A stretch of 64,000 bases of DNA, from contig NC_084470.1 of the NCBI RefSeq assembly GCF_027409185.1, positions 38,057,001 to 38,121,000 on the forward strand, read 5' to 3'. Position 1 is the stretch's first letter. Each line of letters starts with the position of its first letter. Under the pieces are notes generated by a model that saw only the letters and a list, made by a program, of their open reading frames with translations, was not told where the DNA came from and did not search any database. This document shows, one piece after another, positions 34,363 through 46,089 of this stretch. Both the position numbers and the translations under genes were made by a program. Origin of the DNA: Cynocephalus volans. Its lineage: Eukaryota; Chordata; Mammalia; Dermoptera; Cynocephalidae.

Positions 34363-37237
34363 CTTGTGGAAAGCAACAAAATAGACCTAGAGGGAATTAT
34401 AATTTGGTTATAATTCAGGATCTAGAAATATACTATTTGTAAAATATGAAAAAATAAAATAAAAACAGAGCCCCTGATTTCAAGCCGTTTATAATTTGTC
34501 TTGTGATAACTATTGTCTTTTGATAACTATTATCAAAATGACTTCTTGAGGGCATGAAGTGCCACCAAAGGGTTGTGACAAGAGAGCTTTTTATAAAGAT
34601 GAAAACAGAGTTGCTGCTTTGTGAAGAGGTGTTTTTGTGAACTTCTCTTCTAACTGTGCATTTCCTCTCAAGGGAAAACAAAAATGTCTAGGGTCACATC
34701 TTTGAGCTGCATTCTGAGTCCAGAGGTAGGGAACGCTGAAACATGGAAATAATTTAAACATAGTTTTTCTTAATTAGCTCTCTGGTGGCCATGTAATTTT
34801 GGCATATTGGGGACTTTGGTTCAAAACAGTAAAGCCTTTCTTTATGTTGAACTTGGGGTACAAGCTTGTAAATGAGACAAACCAGGGTCTAATCTGGGCT
34901 CTGAACCTGACGAAATATCCATGGCCTTGTTATTCAACTTCCCCAAGCCTCAGTTTTGTGCCTTGTTAAAATGAGGATTTTTACTCTTGTACTTACTGTG
35001 ACTTTAAAGGGATAAATAATTTTAAAGATTGTGAAGTTTTTTAAAAATTAAAGATATATGCGTTAAGTAGAAGCCAAGCTATAAAATAATATATAGCTAT
35101 CTCCTTTTTTAAACTTCAGTTTTCAAAGTTTTTCAGTTTCAGATTTTGAAGTGAATAAAACAATGTATTCAAAAATCAAATACGCTAATTAATGAAAATA
35201 GTGTTCACCTTTTCATTTGCCTCATACGTGAGGCATTATTGAGTCCTTTAGCCTTCTAATGATAAAGAAATCCTCTAATGTTACTAGTTATATTCTTAAG
35301 AAAATATTGACTTACCTAGAAGAGTCACAAATAAAAGAGTTGTTGAATATACATGCAAATCAACATTTTAAAGCAGGCATTTGTGATGAATAGGAGAAGG
35401 TATTTGATCAAAATATCTCATCTTCTAAAGAACAGTTGGTCTTATAAAACTGTGTGCAGCAGACAACATATCTTTATGATAAAATTGACCCTACCAACTT
35501 GAGCACAGTTTGTCCTTCTGGTCAAATAATTTTCATTTACAAAGTAATTGTATCATTAATTGCCACGTTAAAAGGCTTCTATATCAAGTTTGTCTTGTTT
35601 TGGATATTACTTAATTCATATGTACGTATTACCTTTAAAGACTTCATTTCCACCCCATAGCAAGCATCAGCCTTTTTCAAAAATGAAAAATTGTAGAAAT
35701 CAAAGTCATTTGTATAAACTGTAAAAATATAGGCCTTTATTTACTAAAGCTTTCTGATAATTTCCATGTGAATTTATCCTAACTACTTCAGAATTTTTAT
35801 TTTTAGATCTTGTTTCTCTATTGTAGCAATCAAAAAAATTTATTAAATGCAGAACCTGAAAATTTTAAAGGGTGATGAAGATGTGGTCTCTTCCTAAGTT
35901 CACAATCTTTTAGGTTCAAACACAATTTTATCTTTATTCATTTGCTATTAAATAGTTTACCTGATGATTCACACCTATCATTGCACATTACACACAGTAG
36001 GTAATTTAATGAATAAATAAATAATCTGAGATGATAGCAACTCAAAACTATACCTCTGGGTATCTGGCAAAGTTTCATTGGAGTTTTCACTCAAATCAGT
36101 ATTGTTCTAACTTTGAGATTCAGTTGGGGGAAGACTGTACTAATAATCTTTAACCTAGTGAGCATTTTAAAAAGTTAGTATTTGAATTCAAAGTTTAATG
36201 TCTACAATTTACCTCTCCCTTCTCATTGTGTAAATATTTATAGATCCTTAATAGATACAAAGTTGCTAGGCTAAGTATGAGAAGAAAAAATTAACAATGT
36301 CTGGCCTACAGTAAACTCAATAAGTGTTGTCCAGGTAATGACTAAATGTTAAAATGTAATTTGGTTTGTTGTATTTCTTTAGAAGTAAGCTCAAGGTAGG
36401 GAAGAAAACTACTATCAGTATAGCTTTTTGGTTTTCAGAATTTCTATAGTAAATATTATAGATTATTAACTCTGATTTTTCAGACTATTAATTGATTCAA
36501 ATATTTTATAAGTATTTTTAATTTTAAAAAGGTACTTGAGCACCAAAGATAACAAATGTTTGTAGTTGGCTGAAGATATCGATGATAACCATATTCTTGA
36601 GTATCACCACCACTGCGAAGACAGACAAAAACTGAAGTTCTTCAATTTCTACCTACAATAAGCGTGGGATATTTGTTCTGTTTGACTTTGTTTAGGAGTT
36701 TGTTTTGATTGGTTTTGGCCAAGTAAGCTACACTAATCCTCTGGTAACATTCTAATTACTTTGTATAGACAGAAGGGACATTTTCGCTTATTTTACATGA
36801 CACAGATCAATGATAATTCAGGACTTTAAACTGCTTTACTGTATTACATAATGGAGAATATAATTAACACATACATTACTTAAGAAAGCTGTTCTTGGCC
36901 TTTGCAAGGGAGTCTAATAATAGGTTGGACTTAAGCATCTAGTTCTGAGAAAACCCTGCTTTGGGGGACATTAGATGCTATCATTCACTTAATCTTTACC
37001 AACAGCATATTACACAACTCCAGTATGTGTATTGCTAAGTTGTATTTGAAGTTTCTGGTTACCCAGATTCATCTGATTCAGTTATTCTTTAGGTTTGTAG
37101 GACTCAGACCTAAAGAAATGAGTTAACAGTGGCTTTTCTAGCTCAACTGTTTCCATTTCAGAAGAATGGGGAACTCTAAAGCCAGAGTTGCTGAGTTGCT
37201 TTCATTGTGTAATATATTAAAAATTATAATTGGGGGA
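34363..37237. other. Intergenic sequence, mostly unassigned
   Basis: AT-rich DNA. Apart from a MIR fragment (34870-34995) I recognise nothing. Open frames are short and unrelated to known families. Confidence 0.35.
34870..34995 (+). mobile_element. MIR SINE fragment
   Basis: The MIR core and conserved segment are visible: TCTGGGCTCTGAACCTGACG, CAACTTCCCCAAGCCTCAGT, TGTTAAAATGAGGATTTTTA. Confidence 0.65.
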
Positions 37238-37636
37238 TGTATTAGTTCATTTCTGTTGCTTATAACAAAATACCTAGAACTGGGTATTTTATTAAAAAAA
37301 CGAAATTTATTGCTTTCACTTTCTGAGTCTTGGAAGTCCAAAATCCAAGGAATACTTCTGATGGTGGTGACAGTGACAGAGGGGTCTCACATTGCAAAAT
37401 GGTGGAAGCAGAGAGAGAAGAGAGAGAGAGATGGACTCTCCTCTTCTTTTAAAGCCCTCAGAACCATGCCCCTGACCACCATTTTTAATCCATTCATTAC
37501 AGCATGCTTCTACAATACAATCACCTCTTCAAGGCCCTACCTTTCAATTACCATAATAGGATTTTCCACCCTCAACAGTTACAGTGGTGCTTAAGCCTCA
37601 ATGAAGTTGGGGGTGGGAGGCAACCAATCTATAGCA
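37238..37636 (-). mobile_element. MaLR (MST-type) solo LTR
   Basis: The reverse complement of the LTR is seen on the plus strand, starting TGTATTAGTTCATTTCTGTT and ending TCTATAGCA. Internal landmarks are CTAGAACTGGGTATTTTATT and AATCACCTCTTCAAGGCCCT. The flanks GGGGA and GGGTG match at three of five positions, which may be a decayed duplication. A GAGA-rich insert lies at 37412-37431. Confidence 0.85.
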
Positions 37637-38117
37637 GGGTGTGTGGGAGCCCAGGAAGGGTGAGAACTATCTACACCAAAAGAATTTAAGATGTAAAGCC
37701 TTTCAGATAGAGGGCTTTCTGGAACAAAACAAAAAAGGTAACTGCACATTATTAAAATGATAATTAAAAATCAGAACTTTGAAAAGACACCATCTTTTAG
37801 TGTGCCAATTAACAAAAAAGCAAATTATTTCGATTAGCAAAAAAGCAAATTATTCTCTATTTTTTAAACAGTTAAGAGATTAGCCCAGATATCTTATATA
37901 ACTAATATCTTTGTTAGCTTTCTTCTTTACTTTGAAAGGGCTGTCTGAATGTGAAAAGATCTCCAAGAATGCTGAAGAATGCCGACTCTTTAAGGAATAC
38001 GTTTCTGGTTTACATGTTGTTCAGGAACAGTAAAAGAACATGACCAGCCTGTTCAGTAAATAGAATACTACATAGTGCTAGCTAGTTACAGAAAGTGCCT
38101 GACATATAATTGGTATT

Positions 38118-38548
38118 TGCTTTGGGTCAAATGTGTACCTGAAAGGTTCATGTGTTGGAAACTTGATCTTCATTGTAACAGTGTTAAGAGGGTGGGAAAT
38201 CCAATTATGGTATTTGAAAGGTGGGGCCTTTAAGAGGTGATTAGATTGTGAAGACTGTGCCCTTGTGAATGAATTGATCAATTCATGGTGTAATGGGCAT
38301 GGTTCTGATGGTTTTAAAAGGAAAGCAAATGAGAAAGTTAGTTCTCTTGCTCAGGCCATTCTCACCATGTGACACCCTTGTCTCTACGAGACCCTGTAGA
38401 AAGTTCCCACGCAGAAGAAGGCCCTCACCAGATGTGCCCCATGGACTATGGACTTTCCATCCTTCAAAACTAAGAAATAAATTTCATTTCTTTATAAATT
38501 ACCCAGTTTCAAGTATTCTGTTATAAGCAACAGAAACAGGTTAATATA
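38118..38548 (+). mobile_element. MaLR (MST-type) solo LTR
   Basis: It begins TGCTTTGGGTCAAATGTGTA and contains GGTTCATGTGTTGGAAACTT, GTAACAGTGTTAAGAGGGTG, TGCCCTTGTGAATGAATTGA, AAGGCCCTCACCAGATGTGC and a polyadenylation region (AAGAAATAAATTTC). The flanks GTATT (38113-38117) and GTGTT (38549-38553) are a probable 5-bp duplication with one change. Confidence 0.87.
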
Positions 38549-39004
38549 GTGTTCAATAAATAATTGTTCAAAGAATGAGTTTGATGTGTATCAAGAAGCC
38601 CCTCACAGCAAAACATCTCCTCTACCAATCTTGATGTGCTGAAACTTGGCCATTTCAGATTCATTCTTTAGGATCTTTTTAGTCTTTTGTGTTTTCAAGT
38701 GTTCTTGCTTGAATATCAGGGAGGATAAATTAACTTAAGCTTTATCGGTTAACAGATTATCAAGAATTAAAGCATTATTTCTTTCAGGATGGTGTGAGGA
38801 GGGAAGAAGAAGAGGTTATGGTACCAGGAAAAAGAATTGAGGGAGAGGGGAGGGAGACAGAGAGAACAAAAACATCCAATTTTGTGAAATTGAGTGGAGA
38901 AAGGAGACACATTCAGGCTATGGAAGTAGATCAGCTGTTGCCTTGCCAGTGCTTACACATCATTTCATTAAGAAGAAAAACCCTGTTTATTGAGAAACCT
39001 GTTA

Positions 39005-39190
39005 TCTGTTTGGTACAGAACTGGGCAGGCCCTTTCACACATATTAGCTTAATTAACTTTAACAACCCTAAGAGAGAAGTAGTATTATCACTTTTATATC
39101 AGTCAAAAAATTAAAGTTCATAGAAAGTCACAGAGCTGAGTTAGTAGTGGAACTGAAATTCAAACCTGAGTTTCTTATTCCAAACCACAC
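39005..39190 (-). mobile_element. MIR SINE (reverse)
   Basis: The reverse complement of MIR is recognisable from GGGCAGGCCCTTTCACACAT to the AGTTCATAGAAAGTCACAGA and AACTGAAATTCAAACCTGAG blocks. The middle is degraded. Confidence 0.6.
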
Positions 39191-40259
39191 TGTTTTGTCA
39201 CGCTGCCAAGTTGGCTAACATACTTGGCAATACAGCATCTTTGGCAATGTGTTAGGAACTTGGCAACATTGATGAATAATTCTAGATATTGGCCCTCAGT
39301 AAAACCTTTTGTTTGTTAAATTTTTATTATCGAACTATGGTGATAAAAATCTACAATTTGTATGACTGAATAGAAGTTCTCTTTGAAACCGGTCTGAATC
39401 TGCATTATCTTACCTTGTTAAAAGGTAAGCTGCTTTTTAAGTCCAGTGGATCATCAAGGAGAATCTGAGGCTCAAGATCATGTGGGTCTTGTGACATCTT
39501 GCCATCTATGTGATTTTAAATTTTATAATACAAGTTTAATGTCCTAATTATAGAAGATACTGAAATGGCAAGTTTTCAAATGCAGAGGGAAAAATATAGG
39601 TGTACTATGAGATTGCACTCTCAGGTTTACATTTTAGATAATTTCAAAGTCACAGTAGAACATATTTAAAGTGGCATAAAAAATTCTCACAGTGTTTAGT
39701 CATATTGGGGAGGCTTATTTGTGGACACGATTTGTTATAAGGATTATTTGCCTTTTTGTAATCTATTTTTATGTATCACATTTTTGCTTCTCCCATTCCA
39801 GCATTTTGCAAAGAAGATTTCTCAGTACACTAGATCCTTGAAGTATAAATGGGTATTTTGGTATTATAAGTCCCAGAAACCATGTACACTATTATATAGT
39901 ACCCATGCGTAAGGGATTCATAAAACCCATTAGCATTTTTAAGGTCTGAGCAATCCTGCAATAAACAAGTCAGACTTATTTAGCCTTGAAACTCTATTTC
40001 AGGATTATATATTAACATCCCTGGAAGTTATGTTTTATTGAAAAGATTGGGAACTACTGCCATTTTTAATATTATTTTTGTTATTAGAGCATGTTTATTT
40101 TACAAATTTAGAAAGTACAGATAAATAAAAGGTAAAGAGCAGAATGGCCCATAGTTCTACCACTCAGAAAATTTCCATTAATAATTTGGTGAATATCTTT
40201 TCACTCCTTTTGTAAATGCTCAAAAACATGTACTTAAAAAAAGAACAGTAGGCTCTAAT
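39191..40259. other. Intergenic sequence without recognised features
   Basis: I see no gene or nameable repeat. A small repetition of CTTGGCAA/TTTGGCAA words lies at 39226-39265. Confidence 0.35.
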
Positions 40260-40274
40260 AAGTTATTTAAAATT

Positions 40275-40940
40275 AAAAATGAATGCCATCCCACCAGAAT
40301 GACTAAAATTTAAAAAATCTGTGATACCAAACATTAGTGAGGATGTGGAGCAACAGAAACTCTAATACACTGCTGGTAGTTTGTAGCTTCTTAAAACCAC
40401 TTTGGAAAATTGTTTCCCAGTATCTATTAAAGATAAACATTCACATACCTTGTGAAGTAGAAATTCCACTCCTAGATACATGCAAATAGAAATGCATACT
40501 TGTACGTACCGAAAGACATACACAGGAATGTACATAGCAACCCTGTTTGTAGTAGCCCCAAACTAGACAGTTCAAATGTTCATCAATGACAGAATGGATA
40601 TATCATATAAGCGTACAATGGAATACTGGTCAACAGTAAAAATGAATGATCTACTGCTACACCTAACATGTATGAATCTCACAAATATAATATTAAGCTG
40701 AATAAGTCAAATTGAAAAGAATACATACTGCACGATTCCCTTTACATAAAATTTTAAAACAGGCAAAACTAATCTATAATATTAGAAGTCAGGATAGGGC
40801 TACCTGTGGGAGGGGGATTCTGGGGACTGGCAATTTCTATTTGCTGGAAGAGGTGATGAATACATAAGTATGTTTGTTTTGAAAATTCATCCAGTGGTAC
40901 ACTCTTAAATTTTATACTTTTCTGTATGAATGTTCTCTCT
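40275..40940 (+). mobile_element. Old L1 3' fragment
   Basis: The typical L1M ORF2-end/3'UTR order is present: AATGCCATCCCACCAGAATG, TAGTGAGGATGTGGAGCAAC, ACTCCTAGATACATGCAAAT, TCAACAGTAAAAATGAATGA, then a G-rich GTGGGAGGGGGATTCTGGGG. No intact frame. Confidence 0.8.
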
Positions 40941-40963
40941 TTTCTTTAAAGAATTTTTCTTTA

Positions 40964-41073
40964 GATCCGGCCCATGGCTCACTTGGGAGAGCGTGGTGCT
41001 GACAACACCAAGTCAAGGGTTAAGATACCCTTACTGGTCATCTTTTAAAAAATAAATAAATAAATAAATAAAT
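40964..41073 (+). mobile_element. tRNA-derived SINE (CYN-like monomer)
   Basis: It contains GGCCCATGGCTCACTTGGGA, GCTGACAACACCAAGTCAAG and GGTTAAGATACCCTTACTGG, followed by TCATCTTTTAAAAAATAAATAAA as the tail. A probable target duplication is AATTTTTCTTTA at 40952-40963 against AATTTTCTTTA at 41074-41084 (one T different). The box B is degraded (GGTTAAGAT). Confidence 0.87.
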
Positions 41074-41499
41074 AATTTTCTTTATTATTTTTTTTTTTTT
41101 ACCTTCTATGATTTTGTTTTAAGTTTACTTAAAAAATGCTTTATCACTGACATGACAGAAATAAAATGAGAGTGTAGAAAAACAGGATCATTGATGCCTT
41201 TGAGTTGATCAGCGTTTCAGAAGATTCACACTCTGAATATGAAGTGGTAGGAATACTCTTACCAATTTATTTCACTTAGGTTTTCCTTTTTATGTGTGCA
41301 CAAAATGATATGATTAAATAATTCATTCAATAAGCACAAGTGATGAAAAAATGAATGCTACCCTGTCTAAAATGCTGCCAAGTCATTAATGAAATATTTT
41401 AATTACCATATTTGCCTGCATACCTTCACCTCCTGAACTAACTCCCTCAATTTTCAAGAAAAAAAAATAGACAATTTTCCTAATAAACAATAATTATAA

Positions 41500-41590
41500 C
41501 TATTATTTATTGGCACTTACTAGATATTGGCACTGTGTGAACATTTCACTTGCATTATCTACTTTAATCCTCACAGGAATTAGGAATTTC
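41500..41590 (-). mobile_element. MIR fragment (reverse)
   Basis: ATTTATTGGCACTTACTAGA, GCATTATCTACTTTAATCCT and CACAGGAATTAGG follow the reversed MIR 3' end. Confidence 0.55.
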
Positions 41591-41944
41591 TTTCTAAAAA
41601 TTTTCAAAATTATAAATGTAATAATACCTTCTGGTTGTAAAAAACAATAAAGAAGTGTGTTCACTAAGTCTTGCAAATGCTCCTTTAACATTTCTTTTCC
41701 CCATAGATGTCACTAGTTAACAAGTTGGCATGTATATATTTCCAGATCTATTACATGTATGTGGAAACACACATGTATACAGAAGAGAGGTAAGTAATTA
41801 ATGGGGTAGTATTATAAATAATATTCTGTGAGTTGCTTTACTTATTTTAACTGCATCTCCTGGAAATCTTTCTATGTCTGCACACAGATCTACCTCATCA
41901 GTGTAAGATTACAGTGATTAGTTTACCATTTTATTATAAATGGG

Positions 41945-42395
41945 GTTTCTCAACCTGACTATGAACAGGCTCTCAACCAGGAGCACTATTGACTTTTTGG
42001 ACTAGGTAATTCTTTAAAGTCCTGTCCTATGCATTTTAGGATGTTTACCAGCATTCCTGGCCTCTGTTCAGAAGCCAGTAGCATGCTGCCACTACCTCCA
42101 CCACCACCACTATCCCCGTTGTGACAAACAACGTTTCCAGACATTTTGTGCTTTTTTTTTTTTTTTTTTTTTTTTAAAAGATGACCGGTAAGGGGATCTC
42201 AACCCTTGGCTTGGTGTTGTCAGCAGCACGCTCAGCCAGTGAGCAAACCAGCCATCCCTATATAGGATCCGAACCCGTGGCCTTGGTGTTATCAGCACCG
42301 CACTCTACCGAGTGAGCCACGGGCCGGCCCGACATTTTGTGCTTTGAGAGACAAAATACTTCCCTCCTACAAACACTGAGAACCGTTGGAATAGA
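41945..42395 (-). mobile_element. MER20-like hAT element, split by a SINE
   Basis: The left arm reads TTTCTCAACCTGACTATGAA, GCACTATTGACTTTTTGGAC, TAGGATGTTTACCAGCATTC, CTGGCCTCTGTTCAGAAGCC and GTTTCCAGACATTTTG. After the SINE the sequence resumes ACATTTTGTGCTTTGAG and ends CTGAGAACCGTTGG. This is the reverse complement of the eutherian non-autonomous hAT-Charlie element MER20 as I recall it. The SINE at 42155-42330 interrupts it. Confidence 0.75.
42155..42330 (-). mobile_element. tRNA-derived SINE dimer (CYN-like) inside MER20
   Basis: On the minus strand the first unit reads GGGCCGGCCCGTGGCTCACT ... GGGTTCGGATCC, then TATATAGGGATGG. A second related unit follows (GCTCACTGGCTGAGCGTGCT ... 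GGGTTGAGATCC) and ends CTTACCGGTCATC with an A-rich tail. A perfect 15-bp duplication, GACATTTTGTGCTTT, lies at 42140-42154 and 42331-42345. The two-unit structure with the second box B decayed is a class of the colugo CYN SINEs. Confidence 0.93.
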
Positions 42396-42439
42396 AGGAT
42401 ATTTAAGTTGTTATTTTCAACAATGTAAAAGGGATTCGA

Positions 42440-42585
42440 TGAACATCTTGGTATTATTTACTATAAATCACATTTTACAGATGAGAAAACTGAGGCTAGA
42501 AGGATTGATCTATGCAAAAGTTTGATCTGTGCTATCAGTAGAAAAGGTGAGATTTAAACCCAGTTCTCTCTTCCAGAATTAGTGA
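42440..42585 (-). mobile_element. MIR SINE (reverse)
   Basis: CACATTTTACAGATGAGAAA, ACTGAGGCTAGAAGGATTGA and GAGATTTAAACCCAGTTCTC are reversed MIR landmarks. Confidence 0.7.
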
Positions 42586-42924
42586 TTTTAATCTCTTTTC
42601 CGTTTCTACTCTAATTTTACTATCCATCAGAGGCCACTCTAAAGTGAATAGTCACAACCATGAATATCAGTACTTACTGAGAGTAAAACCAATAAATATT
42701 AAAATATTTTAGCTCTGACAAACATCTTCCAGCTTCTTCTGACAGAGCTAAGAGTTAAAATTTCAGCTTTCTAAAAGTTCCCACAGCAGAACAAGGCTAG
42801 TTCCTCACACTTCAGATTGCATCCCCAATGTTGGGCATACATCTTGTAACCACAAAGAATTGACAACAAGGCAAATCAAGCAACAGAGGGAAAGTGCAAA
42901 CAATGCAAAATAAATATAGCTGTT

Positions 42925-43004
42925 AATATTAATTACTTACTGTGTACCAGGTATCTAAAATAAACTTCGTTTTCAGCTGTTGTCTCATTTAATTCATTGC
43001 ACTA
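42925..43004 (-). mobile_element. MIR fragment (reverse)
   Basis: ATTACTTACTGTGTACCAGG, followed by GTTGTCTCATTTAATTCATT, fits the reversed MIR tail. Confidence 0.45.
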
Positions 43005-43485
43005 ATATTAATTAAACATCTAATATGTGTCACATGGGACACCAGTTCTACAGATATAAGAGTAAACTAGAGAGAGACAGAGCACACCTCTATGAAAACC
43101 GTGGAGGGAAGACATTAAATAACTACTAGATGCTGAAACAAGTAATTGTGATTAGTGGGGGAAAACATAATGAGCTAGAGGTTGTAGGGAGGAGGCTTTC
43201 CTAAGAAAATTATGTTGATCTCTGATGGAATATGAGTTAACATTTCAAGACTAGCAAATAGCACGTGTGACACTCTTAGGCAGGATGGAGCGTGGCAGAG
43301 TTGAGGAAGTGAGAGAAAACCACGGTGGCTGAAGAGAGGAAGACCAAGGCCAGATCAAGCAGGGCTTGTTGGGTCATGATAGGAATTTTTATCTTTGACC
43401 CTAAAAAAAAGAAAAAAAAGTAAACAACAAACAATGGCAAACCATTGAAGAATTTTTAAGTAGTGGCATGTCATGATTACATTTG
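43005..43485 (-). mobile_element. L2 LINE 3' fragment (reverse)
   Basis: The order of words fits reversed L2: TAAACATCTAATATGTGTCA, CAGTTCTACAGATATAAGAG, AGGGAGGAGGCTTTCCTAAG, GGCAGGATGGAGCGTGGCAG, CCATTGAAGAATTTTTAAGT and AGTGGCATGTCATGATTACA. An adenine-rich insertion lies at 43404-43422. No coding capacity. Confidence 0.7.
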
Positions 43486-45164
43486 GAGTTTCCTATCGCT
43501 CTAAAAGAAAACGAGGGAACAAGTTCTTAGACATTAAACTAGCTTGCCTACGGCAGTATATTCTTTCCTTTCACTACCAGAAAAACAAGATAATGTGTGT
43601 TGGGGCTATCACTGTCTCCCTCTTACTAACAATTTACGGCTCCTTCACAATATTGCTCTTAAAAATTGTCCCGTATAAGGGACTACAGGACCTCCGTTTG
43701 AACAACAAACCAAGTCCTTGAAAGTCTAACAGAGGAAATGTTGCTATTGATTGTATTTCCATTGTGTTAATTTTCACATTTGTAAAATGAGGATATTTCT
43801 TCTGATGAATAATCCAACAAATAATAATATGATGAATAAAGAGTGATTGCTGATAGAGTTCTAAGTACAAAAAATTCCCAGTGATTCTAATACAAAGTCC
43901 AGGCAACAACCATTTGTGGGCTGTCATTTAAAAGTTTATTTCCCTAAACATATCGAGCATAAATTCATTGCTTTCTTACATTACTGGTGGTGAAGTAATC
44001 TCCATGATAGTTGAGCTGACCCTCCCCAGAGGGTTTCTGACAACCACATGATAATTGCTTCACTTGATTATGGACATCTGATAACACGGAATAGAAAATG
44101 CCTAAAGTGTTTAGCCTTTACCTTGGTCACACATTTCTCTCAGGAATTTGTCATAATTTACCATTCTTGCTTTTTAATTAAGCTATCTCCCACCTTCGCT
44201 TTTCACATTATATTTTTTGTTTGCTCAGTTAACTCCAGTAACTAACCTGAAATGAAATTTTTCATGGCTGTTTTTAATTCTTTGGCCTCAATTTTACAGG
44301 TTTTATTTGTTAAATAATTCCTTTCAAGTATAATTTCTCTGAGTCTCTAGTTTCTTCTTTAAAACAAAAGGGATTTGGATTTAGTATTTCGGTCTAGCTA
44401 AATATTTCTATAACTTTTTTTTTTACTCTTTCCATTATTTGAATGTAAGTGTAACAACTTCAGGAATATGATTAATGAGTCATATCCACCCCCTCAAAAC
44501 TTGTTTTGAGAACCTTCTTTTCTGTAACTTAATACCAAACATTTCATACTTTACCCACGCTGTTGTTGGCTTCTGAAAGGATGAACACAGTGTGGCTTCT
44601 CTCAACAGCCCTGAATGAGGGTGTCCATTGTTTACCAGTAGGGTTCAAAAGTCAAATATTCTAGTTTAACAATTAGGAGAGAGAGACATGTGACTAGATC
44701 CATTTTGTGCTTGGCTTTGGTAATGAAAAAAATGTCTTTGGCTGTTTAAAAAATTATTTTAGTATCTTCTCTTTTATTAGAGTGTCCTCTTCAAAGGTCA
44801 TGGAGAGAAAAGTCATTCTTCTGTGAGACTATTGTTTCACCTAATCTCAGTCATCCAACTTCTCTTGCTACTGGAGTCAGCTGAGCCTAGAGTCACAGCA
44901 AAAGAAATACTTGTACCTTAGAGTTAGGACTGTTCTGGCCCTAAATGAGCTAATCTTTTATTTCACTCCTCCTGAGGAAGAGACATCTAGATTTTCTCTG
45001 TCCCTTAAAGGTTTCCATATAGACTGGGTGAATTTTTATTCAGTTGATTTTTTTCATTTCTGAAGCTCCCTTGTTCCACTCCTTGACTGTCTTTTTTTTT
45101 AATGTTAAATTTTAATCAGTTTAAAACAAGTCACAAAATTGTTTGCTAATAAATCATAGGAAGG
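43486..45164. other. Intergenic sequence without recognised features
   Basis: Ordinary AT-rich sequence, including a thymine run near 44410. Nothing is identified. Confidence 0.35.
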
Positions 45165-45196
45165 TAAACAAACAAACAAACAAACAAACAAACAAA
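45165..45196 (+). repeat. (AAAC)n microsatellite
   Basis: Eight tandem AAAC-type units precede an A-run. It looks like simple-sequence expansion. Confidence 0.9.
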
Positions 45197-45304
45197 AAAC
45201 AATGCCATAGACCCCAGTAGCTTGCTATAATTTTATTTTCATGTCAAAGATAGTTTTGGGAAGTTGTCATCTCCAAGAAAAAAAATTCTGGAAATTGTAA
45301 TAGA

Positions 45305-46085
45305 CAAGCAGGCACATTTTTATGCCATATTGTTGGGCCTGATAACAGCGTTGGCCAGGATGTGGAAAATCAGAACATTCATACATTGCTGGTAGAAATG
45401 TAAAATGGTACAGCCACTTTAGAAATCAGTCTGGCAGATCCTCAAAATTTAAACATAGAATTACCATTTGACTCAGCAATTCTACCCCTAGGTATACACC
45501 CAAGAGAACTGAAATGTATGTCCACAAAAAAGCTTGTATATGGATGTTCATAGCAGCGTCATTCACAGTATCCAAAAGGTGGAAAGAACCTAAATGCGCA
45601 TCAACTGATGAATGAACAAACAGAATGTGGTATATAATGGTATACAATGGAATACTATTTGGTCATAAAAGGAACAAAGTACTAATATGAGGGGACTTTT
45701 AAAAGTTCATGCAAAGATTCGTACTATCTTTTTAATTCTATTTTTCCACAAACTTTTTGAAGTACTCTCATACATGCTACAATATAAATGAATTTTTAAA
45801 ACATTATGCTAAGTGAAAGAAGCCGGTCACAAAAGATCACATATTATATGATTCCATCTAAATGAAATATCCAGAACAGGCAAATATAGAGAGACAGAAA
45901 AGAGATTAGTGATTAAGGCTGGAGGAAGGGGAGATAAAAAGATTGGGGGTGGGGGTACAGGGTTTGTTTTTGAGATGACAATAATGTTCTACAATTGATT
46001 GTGGTGAAGGTTGTGTGGCTCTGGGACTAGACTTTAAATGGGTGAATTTTATGGTGTACGAATTATATCTCAACGAAGCAGTTCC
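45305..46085 (+). mobile_element. Old L1 3' fragment carrying a nested MITE
   Basis: L1M-type landmarks are ordered: GGCCAGGATGTGGAAAATCA, CATTGCTGGTAGAAATGTAA, ACTCAGCAATTCTACCCCTA, GGAATACTATTTGGTCATAA, then after the MITE ACATGCTACAATATAAATGA and the 3'UTR ending GAATTATATCTCAACGAAGC. A mariner-type MITE occupies 45688-45770. Confidence 0.85.
45688..45770. mobile_element. 83-bp mariner-type MITE with TA duplication
   Basis: The left end TGAGGGGACTTTTAAAAGTT and the right end AACTTTTTGAAGTACTCTCA are imperfect inverted repeats. The element is flanked by TA at 45686-45687 and 45771-45772. Removing it and one TA rejoins a normal L1 sentence (GGAACAAAGTACTAATACATGCTAC). The internal part is AT-rich and non-coding, so it must have moved with a transposase from elsewhere. 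Confidence 0.88.
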
Positions 46086-46089
46086 CCTC

